64,000 nt of DNA, from the NCBI GenBank assembly GCA_001606155.1, contig LODT01000031.1, forward strand, positions 62,001 to 126,000, read 5' to 3'. Under the pieces are notes generated by a model, which did not search any database, was not told the DNA's origin, and saw only the letters and a list, made by a program, of their open reading frames with translations. Numbering within the stretch: position 1 is the first letter of the stretch; each line of letters opens with the position of its first letter. The translations under genes and the position numbers were made by a program. This DNA comes from Tieghemostelium lacteum (lineage: Eukaryota; Evosea; Eumycetozoa; Dictyosteliales; Raperosteliaceae). Below are positions 33,848 to 45,366 of this stretch, piece after piece.

Positions 33848-36255
33848 TTAATTTGAACAAGTTGGTTGATATTTACATTTTTGGGAGGTGTTTAGAACTA
33901 GAATACAACGATAAGGAGATGTACATGTTATATCAGCACAGGTAATACAGTAGTCTTGTTTAACACATTTATAGATTTGATTTGTTTTTTCTATACAACG
34001 ATAACCTAAAGCACATGATAATTGAAAACATGATTCACCTTGATACACATCAAATTGATTTACACAGATATGAGAATTTGGTAAACAAATTTGTCCTCTA
34101 ACACAAATACAATCATTATTAACTGTGTTGTTTTGTTGAACTTGAGTAGAGGGCGATGTTGTTGCAATAGCGGTGACAGGTGGTTTATTAGCAGTGGTTG
34201 TTGCAGTGGTTGTGATTGGTGGAGTACTTGTTGAAACAGTACCTGTTGTTGCAGTACCTGTTGTTGCAGTACCTGTTGTTGCAGTACCTGTTGTTGCAGT
34301 ACCTGTTGTTGCAGCACCTGTTGTTGCAGTACCTGTTGTTGCAGCACCTGTTGTTGCAGTACCTGTTGTTGCAGTACCTGTTGTAGCAGTACCTGTTGTT
34401 GCAGTACCTGTTGTTTCAGTACCTGTTGTTGCAGTACTTGTTGTTATAGGAACAGTAGCTGGTTTGGCGGATGTTGTGTTTATAGTTGGATTAGATATAA
34501 ATATTTTAATTGTATCATTAATTATATTTAAATATGTAATTGAAATTGTAACAAAGGACGAATTTCTATTTGTTTTATACAAGACGTTTGATAGACTATG
34601 TAAAAAATTTGGATCTCTATTTGTATTAAATACTTGTAACTCACTATTTGAAATACTAACAACATCAGATGATATATTGCTAGATGATGAAAATGATAAT
34701 TGATCAGATGCATCAATACTATCCAAAACTTTAAAAGTAATGAATTGAACATTACAATTTCCAGATGAATTTGGATTAAAATTAGATTCTAAGAAACGAG
34801 ATTCACCATTGGAATTAATAGAGGTATTAATTATATTCAACGATGCTGAGGTTATAGTTTTTTCACCAAATAATATATAATTCTCACCATTATTAAAGTA
34901 TATTATTAAATCTTGAACACCATCATTATTAAAATCAGTCCAAGTGGAAAAATCAATAGCAGTGTTTAATATTATAAAACCTCTACAATCACCAAATAAA
35001 GGAGATGTTTTGATATTCAAATCATAAACAGATGGTAATTTCATTGTGGTCCCAAATACTCCCCAAGTATATTCAAGAGAATAAACATTACATGATATAT
35101 CAGATATACCATCTCCATTAAAATCACCAACATACATAGATAAACATATTTCTTGAGGTGAAGAAACATCTCTGACCCATTTAACAACTTCAGAAGAGTT
35201 TCCACTGCTGATATCAAAATGAGATTCCCAAATTCCACCTTTTTTACCATATATCATATAAATTGATTTTGAATCCTTACTTGCTACAGCCATATCTTGT
35301 AATCCATCACCATTGAAGTCACCAAAACCACTTTGAAGTATATATTTGTTTTCATTAGCCTGTATATCCATTGTAAAACCATTTGTACCATTTAATACTG
35401 GCTTATATTCAGCATATTTATATGTTTTTAAACCAAAAATAACATTACCAATGCCATCCGAAAGAATTACCAAATCATCAATACCATCATTATTCAAATC
35501 TCCACAGCCAAGATTTATAGATTTTCTATAATTCATAATATGTCCATAGTTTCCACTTGATACATAGTTAATATTAAAATTACCAGCTTGGATTGGAAAC
35601 TTTTTACCCTTACCAAGTCCATAGAGAACAAAAACATCTTCATTGGTATTAAAAATCAAATCTTTTATACCATCTCCATTAAAATCACATAAAACTTGAT
35701 AGGAAGCGTAGTGGGTCTGGCTAGCACTAACATAATCAACCACAAATCCACCAATTCCATCAAAAGTTGAAAAATCATTCTTAAATGGTCCTGCATGGCC
35801 ATAAATTATTTTTAATTGGCCGTTTGACACTCGAATTATAATTTCATCATATCCATCATCATTTATATCTCCACATAGAAAGTAATTCCGAAGATCATTT
35901 TTAGTAATGGCAATACTGAAACCATTAATTCCGTCAATCATTGAAACTTTTAAAGGTCTCTGTCCACCATATCTTGAGATATCACCAAAAATACATATAG
36001 TTTATTTGTTTGAAAATCTGATATGATAAAATCCTAATTTTATATTTTGGTTAGATTATTTATGTACACCATATAAATTTCAAATTAAAAACTTACTTGT
36101 TTACCATCACCATTAAAATCAAAACCTCCAGTTTTAAATTCAGAATTAAGTTCTAAACGATAACTATTAGTATCATTAAGTAAATTCTCTGAAGATGGGA
36201 AAGCAATATTTATAGATATCTTTAAAATAATAATTAGTAAGATGAATATATACAT
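33848..36255 (-). CDS. Secreted FG-GAP propeller protein, copy 2 (one-base frame break)
   Basis: Exon 1 is 36255-36097 (signal peptide MYIFILLIIILKISINIA, first calcium loop) and exon 2 is 36033-33848. The layout is the same as copy 1, but the stalk is a 15-nt repeat encoding ATTGT units, with the Cys-rich tail after it. At about 35987-35991 the run reads CCAAAAATAC where copies 1 and 3 have one more A. Exon 2 is therefore one base short, and the frame from the signal peptide ends a few codons later. An inner ATG (MIDGINGFSI) opens the rest, but without a signal peptide. It is either a young pseudogene or a homopolymer read error; the remaining 697 codons are intact. Confidence 0.75.
34215..34450. 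repeat. 15-nt coding minisatellite, stalk of copy 2
   Basis: About fourteen units of GTTGTTGCAGTACCT type encode ATTGT pentapeptides on the minus strand. The unit length and encoded peptide differ from the stalk of copy 1, so the repeat was replaced or expanded independently. Confidence 0.9.
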
Positions 36256-36562
36256 CTTTTATGAATAAATAATAAACAGAATTTTTGAAGAGAATAGTGT
36301 TAAAATTGTGGTTTAAATAAAATGTGTTTGAAAAGAGGGTGATTAAATTTTACAAAATCATTATTAATTAATTATTCACACAAAGCTAATTGCATTATCA
36401 TTTTTTTTTAAATCACAAGAAATTTTCAAACATAACTCCAGTATATTTTAATGTGAAAAATGTAATAGGACCAAATATTTAAATCAGAGTTTAATTAATT
36501 GCTGAATGGATGGTTTTGAGAAACCAAATTAAAGATAGATAGATCTGAAGTTTATTATTATT
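36256..36562. promoter_or_regulatory. Upstream region of FG-GAP copy 2
   Basis: The first ~110 nt match the upstream regions of copies 1 and 3. The remainder, up to the end of copy 3, is AT-rich with no gene seen. Confidence 0.5.
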
Positions 36563-39500
36563 TTAATTTGAACAAGTTGGTTGATATTTACATTTTTGGG
36601 AGGTGGATTGAACTAGAATACAACGATGAGGAGATTTACATGTTATATCAGCACAGGTAATACAAGAATATTGTTTAACACATTTATAGATTTGATTTGA
36701 TTTTTCAATACAATCATAACCTAAAGCACATGATAATTGAAAACATGATTCACCTTGATACACATCATATTCATTTACACATATATGAGAATTTGGTAAA
36801 CATATTTGTCCTCTAACACAAATACAATCATTGTTAACTGTGTTGTTTTGTTGAACATGAGTAGATGGCGATGTTGTAGTGGCAGTGATTAATGGTTGGA
36901 TACCAGTTGCAGTAGTTGTGACAGTTGGTTGAGTACCAGTGGTTGTTGTGGTAGCTGTTGTTGCAGTACTTGTTGTAGGAGTACTTGTTGTAGCAGTACT
37001 TGTTTTTGCACTACCAGTTGTTGTAGTACTTGTTGTTGCAGTAGCTGTTGTAGCAGTACCTGTTGTAGCAGTACTTGTTGTAGAAGTAGCAGTTATTGGT
37101 GAGGTAGCTGTTGTTGTAGTGGTTGGGGTTGGTACACAATTCTTGATGATATCATCCTCTGGATATTCACAAATATTTTTGTTCAATCCAAATATTTTAA
37201 GAATAAAGAATTGAGAACGTCCAGGACCCAATGTCACTGCACCTTTTTGACAAATAAATATATCCAATTTGTGTGGATTACTGTTTGGATCTTTTGAAAT
37301 ATTGAAATCTGCATTCCTTTTAAAGTTGGAACGATCGATAGAGTCCATAACCAATTGGTTGTCCATGAATGCTGACATTTCATAATTGGTTCCAACGAAT
37401 GAAATTCCATTTCTTTCAGTTGTGTTGGCACAATACCAAAGTCTCATAACCATACACCAATTGTAGTTTGAGAATTCTCCTTCTTTTCCATATCCATAAT
37501 TATCGATTATTTTTAATCCATATTCAGTTGATCCGACAAAGTTAAAGCTACCATCAGAATCAGAACGAGTAAAAAGTGAATAGAAGTCTACTTCATCAGA
37601 AATATATTTTCCAAATGATTTGTTGAATCTGTTTGAATAGGTTTGAGAACTCTCTATCCAAACCTTTTCAGTTGCATGGATTGGAGTTGTCATATTCAAT
37701 TTTGGAAGATAACAATTGTCAGCTGTCAATTGTGGTGCTGTGAAACCTCTCAATCCCATTCCACTGGTGACATGATTCTGTTCAAGATTGAAATCAGTTT
37801 CATTCTTCAAATGATCAATGAAATACGATGGTGCTCTAAATGGAAGCCAGGATGTTGTGTTTATGCTTGGATTAGCTGTAAATATTTTAATTGTATCATT
37901 AATTATATTTAAATATGTAATTGAAATTGTAACAATGGTTGAATTTCTTTTTGTTTTATACAAAATGTTGGACAGACTTTGTAAAAAATTTGGATCTCTA
38001 TTTGTATTAAATACTTGTAGCTCACTATTTGAAATACTAACAACATCAGATGATATATTGCTAGATGATGAAAATGATAATTGATCCAGTACATCAATAC
38101 TATCCAAGACTTTAAATATAATGAATTGAACATTACAAGCAGATGAAGTTGGATTAAAATTAGATTCTAAGAAAAGATATTCACCATTGGATTTATAGGC
38201 AATAGAGGTATCAATGATATTCAAAGATGCTGACATTATAGTTTTTTGACCAAATAATATATAATTTATACCATTTAAAAAGTATACTATTACATCTAGT
38301 ATACCATCATTATTAAAATCAATCCAAGTGGACCAAATAACTTTTGTATTTAATATTATAAAACCTCTACAATCACCAAATAAAGGAGATGTTTTGATAT
38401 TCAAATCATAAACAGATGGTAATTTAATTGTGGTTCCATATACTCCCCAAGTATATCCAGGAGAATTAACATTACATGATAAATCAGATATACCATCTCC
38501 ATTAATATCACCAACATACATAGATTTGCATATTTCTTGAGGTGAAGAAACATCTCTGACCCATTTAACAACTTCAGAAGAGTTTCCACTGCTGATATCA
38601 AAATGAGATTCCCAAATTCTACCTTTTTTACCATAAATCATATAAATTGAATTTGAATCCTGATTAGCTACTGCCATATCTTGTAATCCATCACCATTGA
38701 AGTCACCAAAACCACTCTGAAGTATATATTTGAAATCATTAGCTTTAATATCCATTGTAAAACCATTAGTACCATTTAGTACTGGATTGTATTTAGTTGG
38801 ATAAATTTTTAAACCAAAAATAACTTTACCAATAACATTCGAAAGTATTACCAAATCATCAATATTATCATTATTCAAATCTCCACAACCAAAATTTATA
38901 GATCTTCTCTGATTCATAATATGTCCGTATGTTCCATTTGATACAAAGTTAATATCAAATTTTCCAGAATTGGTTGGAAACTTTTTACCATTATCAAGTC
39001 CATAGAGAACAAAAACTTCGTCTTCGGTATTAAATATCAAATCTTTTATACCATCTCCATTATGATCGCATAAAACTTGATAGGCAGCGTATTCGGTCTC
39101 CAGAGTATTAGTATAATCAATTATAAATCCCTCAATTCCATCAAAATTAGAAAAATCATTCTTAAATGGTCCTGCATTGCCATAAATTATTTTTAATTGA
39201 CCGTTTTTCACACGAATTATAATTTCATCATATCCATCATTATTTATATCTCCAGATAGAGGGTAATTCTGAAGGTCTCTTTTAGTAATGGCAATACTGA
39301 ACCCATTGATTCCATCAATCATTGAAGCTTTTAAAGGTCTCTTACCACCATATCTTGAGAGATCACCAAAAAATACATATTGTTTTTTTGTTTGAAAATC
39401 TGATATGATAAAATCCTAATTTATTATTTATGTTAGTTTATTTATACACTATATAATTTCAAATTAAAAACTTACTTGTTTACCATCACCATTAAAATCA

Positions 39501-39634
39501 AAACCTCCAGTTTTATATTCAGAATTAAAATCTAAACTATAACTATTAGTATCATTCAGTAAACTCTCTGATGTTGGGAAACCAATATTTATAGATATCT
39601 TTAGAAAAAAAATTAGTAAGAGAACTAAATACAT
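36563..39634 (-). CDS. Secreted FG-GAP propeller protein with PA14 (fibro-slime type) domain, copy 3
   Basis: Exon 1 is 39634-39476 and exon 2 is 39415-36563, giving 1003 residues, intact. There is a signal peptide (MYLVLLLIFFLKISINIG) and seven FG-GAP calcium loops, one weakened to CDHNGDGIKD and another GDLNNDNIDD. At about 575-795 sits a PA14 domain of the kind called fibro-slime in the dictyostelid prespore-cell-inducing-factor (Psi) proteins (APSYFIDHLKNETDFNLEQ, DEVDFYSLFTRSD, HKLDIFICQKGAVTLGPGRS). Copies 1 and 2 lack this domain. A short Thr-rich stalk and the shared Cys-rich tail end the protein. PA14 domains usually bind sugars. It is secreted and has no anchor. Confidence 0.88.
36930..37110. 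repeat. 15-nt coding repeat, stalk of copy 3
   Basis: Degenerate GTTGTAGCAGTACTT-type units encode ATTST/ATTGT pentapeptides on the minus strand. The stalk is shorter than in copies 1 and 2. Confidence 0.8.
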
Positions 39635-39940
39635 CTTTTATGAAAGAATAAATAAATAATAAAAAGTAATTTTGAAGTGAATAGTGTTAAATTTATTGTT
39701 TACATAAAATGTGTATAAAAAGTGTGTTATAAAATTTTACAAAAAAATATAAAAAATCTATAGATTACTTTTTTTTATATAAATCACACAAGAATTTACC
39801 ACCATTGCTTCTGTAGATTTTACATCTTTTTATTATTTAATGTGATAAATGTAGTAAGACCAAATATTTCAGTTTAGTAAATCAGAGTTAATTAATCCTA
39901 AATTATTTTGAGAAATTAAATAAACATTGTTTTTATTTTT
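39635..39940. promoter_or_regulatory. Upstream region of FG-GAP copy 3
   Basis: The first ~110 nt are the third copy of the conserved upstream block. The rest is AT-rich with no gene seen. Confidence 0.5.
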
Positions 39941-39944
39941 ATAA

Positions 39945-40365
39945 TTTAAATAAGTTGATATTTACATATTTGGGAGGTGTTAGGAACTAGAATACAACGA
40001 TAAATCTGTATAGGAATACAAGAATCTTGTTTAATAAATTTATATATTTGATTGTTCTATAACCTAAAGCATATAAATATTAAAAAAATGATTCACCTTG
40101 ATACCCATCAAATTGATTAACCAGATATGAGAATTTGATACTTATATTTTCACGCTGTATTTTGCAAAATAAAAAAAAAAGTGATTACTTCAATTTAGCG
40201 ACTAATAAGAATGATCAACTAAGAGGTAATTTTCAGTGTTTTCCAAATGTTTTGATACCTCTCAATCCCATTCCACCTTCATGCTTATGTTCAAGAATGA
40301 TATCAGTTTCATTCATCAAATGATCAATGAAATAAGATGGTGCTATGAATGGAAGCCTCAATAAA
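39945..40365 (-). pseudogene. Decayed FG-GAP/PA14 paralogue relic
   Basis: Two islands of similarity remain. On the plus strand, 39945-40140 resembles the region encoding the Cys-rich tail (TTGGGAGGTG, TAGAATACAACGAT, GATTCACCTTGATAC), and 40245-40365 resembles the start of the PA14 domain of copy 3 (CTCTCAATCCCATTCCA, AAATGATCAATGAAATA). They are in the expected order on the minus strand, with the propeller, stalk and most of PA14 lost. No usable frame remains. Confidence 0.65.
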
Positions 40366-40488
40366 AAAATAGGTAATTTATAAAGATTAGAAATATTTGA
40401 TATTTAATTAAATTATTTATTTTTATCTTGTGAATATTGAAAATTAATATGGTTATTGTGTTGTTTTTTTAAGTGTGATGAGTTATCA

Positions 40489-43400
40489 CTATTCAGAAGA
40501 GGAAGATGAAAAAGTGTCTTCCATAGATTTTGAATCTCTAATACGTATTAATTCGTCCCAAGAACCTTGAGATGAGGTAAATTCTTTTTCAGCTTGGGTC
40601 AGTATTACAATGGCTTGTGAGCATGTTGGTCTATTGGTTGGATCACGATCCCAACATGAGCTAATAAGAGATCTCAAAGATTGAGGACATGTAGGTGGAA
40701 TAGTAGGTCTAAGATTATGATTGGCTGTGTACAACATGATTTGAAATTCATTTAGGTTCTTGTATTCTCCATATGGATGTAGATATCGCTGATTGATCAC
40801 TGAATATACTAGTTCCCAAAAGACAACACCTAGTGAGTAGACATCAGATTTCTCTGAATATTCTTGACCTTGAAAGACCTCAGGTGCACAATATGCAGAT
40901 GTACCTCTGGTCTTATTCAATGTCATCTGATTGGACTTTGTATTAAATCGACTCAATCCAAAATCAGCTACTTTTATCCTGTAGTCTTTGGAAACCAGGA
41001 AATTGAGAGTCTTTACATCTCTATGCACAATCTGTGGTTGAGATAAATGCAAGCAACTGATTCCCTTTAATAACTGATGCGAAACTGAAAAGAATCTGTC
41101 CCAAGTAAACTTCTCTTGATGTAGAACCTGATAGAGACTACCTTTTTGACAATATTCCATCACTAGACATATTCTAGGTTCCAATACTACACCATATAAA
41201 CCCACAATCAAAGAAGACTGTAAACTTGCTAAAACATTAAATTCTTTTAGAAACTCTTCTCTATTGTGAGCTTCATCAGCAGATTTTAAAACTTTTATAG
41301 CAACCTCTCTGCCACGATACAGACCTTTGTAAACTTTCCCGCTGATACCAGATCCAATCTTATCGGTGTACTCTAAATCTTGTTGAGATATAATCCACTT
41401 TCCATTTTTAACATCCATATTCTCCAGTTCTTTCAAAAGGTCAATAGCACCTGCAGTTACAGCTGGTGGTCCAGTGACTAGAATCTTTTTGTTCTTTAGG
41501 GCATACAATAGTTTTTTATGTTCTTCATCATAACAACCAATAGCAGTCATCATTGTTTCATCGAGTCTAGAAAGAGAGCCTTCTTGTGCAATCTCTTCCA
41601 AAATCAAAGCCATACGATACTGTAATAGATTGGACATTGTCAGTGAGTTTATAATGATTTCTAGACGTCTTAGTAGATCTACAATATCAGGTTGATTAAT
41701 TTCCTCAGCCAATGTCAATGGAGTTTTCTTTTCTTTGGTACTTAGTAGAGTTGGATCAGCACCTGCTGTTATCAATATCTTTAGAACATCTAAACGACCA
41801 AGTCTCACCGCATAGTGCAATGGTGACTCACCAGCAATAGTGATAATATTAACATTGGCATTATTCTTCAACAGTACATAAACCATCAATAAACGAACAG
41901 AATGATTAAATATAGCCTTATGCAGTGGTGTTTCTCCATTATTATTCTGAGCATTCACATCGGCACCCTTTTCAATCATCACCTGAGCAACCTTTTGACA
42001 TTCAGGAGATCGGAATCTCTGACAAAAGTAATGTAATGCAGTGTTACCATCCATATTTCTAACAGATACCTTCAAATTTGGAGTCTTTAGTAACTGTAAT
42101 ACAATGGTATCTAGTATATTCTCAGAACTGACAGCAACATGTAATGGTGTATATCCCTTATTATCACACTGATTGATTTCATCAGACTTATTACTATTGT
42201 AGTACTCTAGTAACAACTGAATCATATCAATATCATTACTTTTAATGACTCTAATGAGAGGTGGTTCATCAAACTGTCCTGATATTCTCTCCAAAGTCAA
42301 TATACTATTATCAATGGACTTTGATCTACGATTTTGTTTTGGATTGTGTACTGATATACGTGATTTCTGTTGATTAAGTACTTGTTTAATACCATCTAAA
42401 TTCTTATGATTGATACTCTCAGATAATAATAGTTTCTCTTGATGAAGTAGTAGTGCCTCCAAAATTTCAAAAACCTCATCTCTATGTAATAATAAACAAA
42501 ATTGATACTAATTATTATAAATTAAAATAAGAATTAGTTTAATTGAAAAATAATGATAATACATTATTTGAATTATACATACATCTCTACCTTCAGTTTT
42601 TACTAGAATACCATTGGGAGCTAATCCAGATTTCTTTTCTATTGATTTTATATTTGAGAATGGTATTACTTTTTGTCTGGTTGATTTATTCTTATCAAAT
42701 ACTAAACTATCATAAAAACATAGGTAATTTTCAGATATATACAATTTACCATGTTTCAGTACTACAGAACCTTGGTAACCACAACTGTAACTTATCAGTA
42801 AAGTTTCATCTGGAGGTATCAGACTCTTGAAACAATTATGAAAGTCTTTTATACTATTTTCAATTGAATTTCTCTTTTTACTATTATTATTATTATTAAA
42901 TGGTGAACTATTATTATTATTTGGACTTTGTGATACTTGATTTGGTGAATTTACCAAACCATTTAAATTTCCATTACTATTACTATTAGTTAATGTTGTT
43001 GATGGTGGTGCCATAAATGCATTACTAGAACTATTATTTAAATTATTTTTAGATAAAGTTGGATCTGTACATTGTTCATCTATATTTTCTATTGATGTTG
43101 AATTATTAATATAACTACTATTATTTGAATTTCCTATATTATTATCAATATTATTATTATTATTAGTAGTATTATTATTAGTCGATATATTGTTATTTTC
43201 AATATTATTGTTATTATTATTGTCCGATTGTTGTGGTTGTTGTGGTTTTTGTTGTGTTTGTTGATCTATTAATATAGAAGGTATATTTTCATTTGATTTT
43301 CTTTTTGGAGGTGAAATGGAACATGAATCTATAATTTTAGGACAACAAAGTTTGTGAACAGAATAACCACATTCATTACAAATGTAACCTTGTTTACCAA

Positions 43401-43779
43401 TTACACTCCAAATGAATTGACTACACAGTTGACATCTAGTAGGTTGAGTAAAATATTTTAATTTAAAATCATGTGATTTCTTTTTACCCTGGTTATTAGT
43501 CAAAGACATGTTACTACCACTACTTGGTGTATTTCCATGACTGTGACTATGTTGAATTGACCCACTACTACTACTGTTATTGTCATGATCCATCACATGT
43601 AAATTTGGAGATGATGTTGAATTGGCTATTGGTGAATTACAATTACTGATACTCAGTATCTGTAATGACGATGTTGATGATGTCGATGATGACAATGGTG
43701 TTGCTTGTATTGGTGGTGATGTTGGTATATAACTAGGTGAAAATGATTGTGATACTACTATTGGTATTCCTACTGAATA

Positions 43780-43814
<35 letters not shown>

Positions 43815-44706
43815 ATGGTGTTGGGGGTAAAGGTGGCAAATTAGATTGAGAACCACTACTTGTTAAATCCCTTTCTTTTGGGGTAATTCCAGGATTTATA
43901 AGTGACTGAGGTGTGGGTGGAAGTGGTGGAAATGTAAATTTATCAAATCTAGTTGTTCTTTGTAATTCTGTTATTGAATTGGATTTTACTCTCCTTTTAG
44001 GTTGTTGTTGAGATTGCGAGTTTTGATCATCTAATGGTGGAGATTGTTGTTGATTTTGGTTTAAAACAGTATTTGCACTCTTTTGAACACCATCACTTGA
44101 ACTATTACTATTGGTAATCTTTGAAGACTCTTCCAACTGTTGATTCAACATTGTAATATCACCTTCAGACAAAGTTTTTTGCAGTATATTTGTTGGTAAA
44201 TTATTTAAATCTATTTTCTTTCCTCCACTTCCAGGTGATGATAATTTACCATTTCCATTATTGGATGATGGTGGTGATGCAGATAGTTTCTGTAAATATC
44301 CAGGTGGTTTAGGTAAAGGTTTTTGTTGATTTAGATTATTACTACTAGCGCTAGAGTAAGGTACGGCATTAGATTGACCTCTCTGACGATTATTAATGTT
44401 AATAGGTGGTAATGCTGAAGAAATTGGTGATCTAATATTAACAGGTGAATTACTAGCTGAAATACTTTGATGTTGTGGTGTATTCAAATGTTTACTAGAA
44501 TTAACATTGTTGTTTTCCTGTGCTATATGATTTTCTAATTCTTGATCTTGACCAATTACCACTACAACATTACTCTTAGTTGTCTGTTGAACTTGTTCTA
44601 GTGGTTTAATTGGAGTTGTATTGTTGGAGGTACTAGTATTTCCTGTTGTTGAATTATTCGAACTAGTTGTTGTTGATGTCCCATGAATTGGAGATTTGAG
44701 GGACAT
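40489..44706 (-). CDS. C1-GRAM-ankyrin-TKL protein kinase
   Basis: Exon 1 is 44706-42583 and exon 2 is 42507-40489. A 75-nt intron (GTATGT...AATTAG) joins VKTEGRD to YQFCLLLHRDEVFEILE, which completes the GRAM domain (F..LLHRDE.F..L), so the two frames are one protein of 1380 residues. In order: a long Ser/Asn/Pro-rich region; a C1 zinc finger at about 405-460 (HDFKLKYFTQPTRCQLC...HKLCCPKI); a GRAM domain at 610-730; ankyrin repeats at 785-975 (GYTPLHVAVSS, GETPLHKAIFNH, GESPLHYAVRLG); and a kinase at 1083-1345. The kinase has GSGISGKVYKG, VAIKVLK, HRDVKTLN, DFGLSRF and CAPEVF, all needed for activity. It is probably a membrane-recruited signalling kinase. Confidence 0.88.
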
Positions 44707-45366
44707 TTTTTTATTTTTTTTTTTTATTTGTAAAGTGACTTCCTGCTTGCAAATAACCTTTTAATTCCTGTTTAATTATTTGTGTGAATTAATTGATTTG
44801 CTCTATGCTTATTTTACAAAAAAAAATTTATCATTAGTATATATTAAAAAAACAACAATAATAGAAATAAATATTAATAATAAAAAAAAATATATAAAAA
44901 ATTATTATTATTGAGTGTGTTGATGGGGGTTCACACTCATTTTCACACTAAAAAAACAACCCTCCTCAGGTATGTGATGAAGGTTTTCACAAGAGTGAGT
45001 GTGACAATAGCATATAATAAACACTAAAATGATGAGAAAAAAACTGTAGAGACTCATCATATTTTTTTGTTTTGTGTTTGTTATGTTTTTATTTATATTC
45101 TTGTTATTGTTGTTGTTGATGTGTTTTATTTTCTATTTTCTAAATTGATTTCTAGAGTGAGATTAATGATGTCAAATCAATAAATCTATACTTTGGAATA
45201 AACAGATTTATTGTATTAACAAAATTTTATTTTTATCTATTTTTAGTTTAAATTAATTTAATTCATATAAATAAATATTCGTTTAAAATTGGTAAACTCG
45301 AATTACTATAATTACTATTTTAAATAAAATATATTTTTTCAATTAATTGATATTGAATTTATAAAT
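44707..45366. promoter_or_regulatory. Upstream region of the kinase gene with TGAGTGTG hairpin
   Basis: This 660-nt gap is the 5' flank of the kinase and the 3' flank of the formin. It is AT-rich except for a GT/CA patch at 44911-45005. That patch has a perfect 8-bp stem TGAGTGTG/CACACTCA (44912-44919 with 44932-44939), a G-rich 12-nt loop, and a third copy, TGAGTGTGA, at 44996-45004. G/T-rich and CACAC elements are common in dictyostelid developmental promoters. A small RNA cannot be excluded. Confidence 0.4.

Noticed and set aside
36896-37102. Cys/Ser-rich plus-strand frame resembling a metallothionein-like protein
   Set aside because: It is the antisense of the Thr-rich stalk repeat of FG-GAP copy 3. 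It starts inside the repeat and ends with it.
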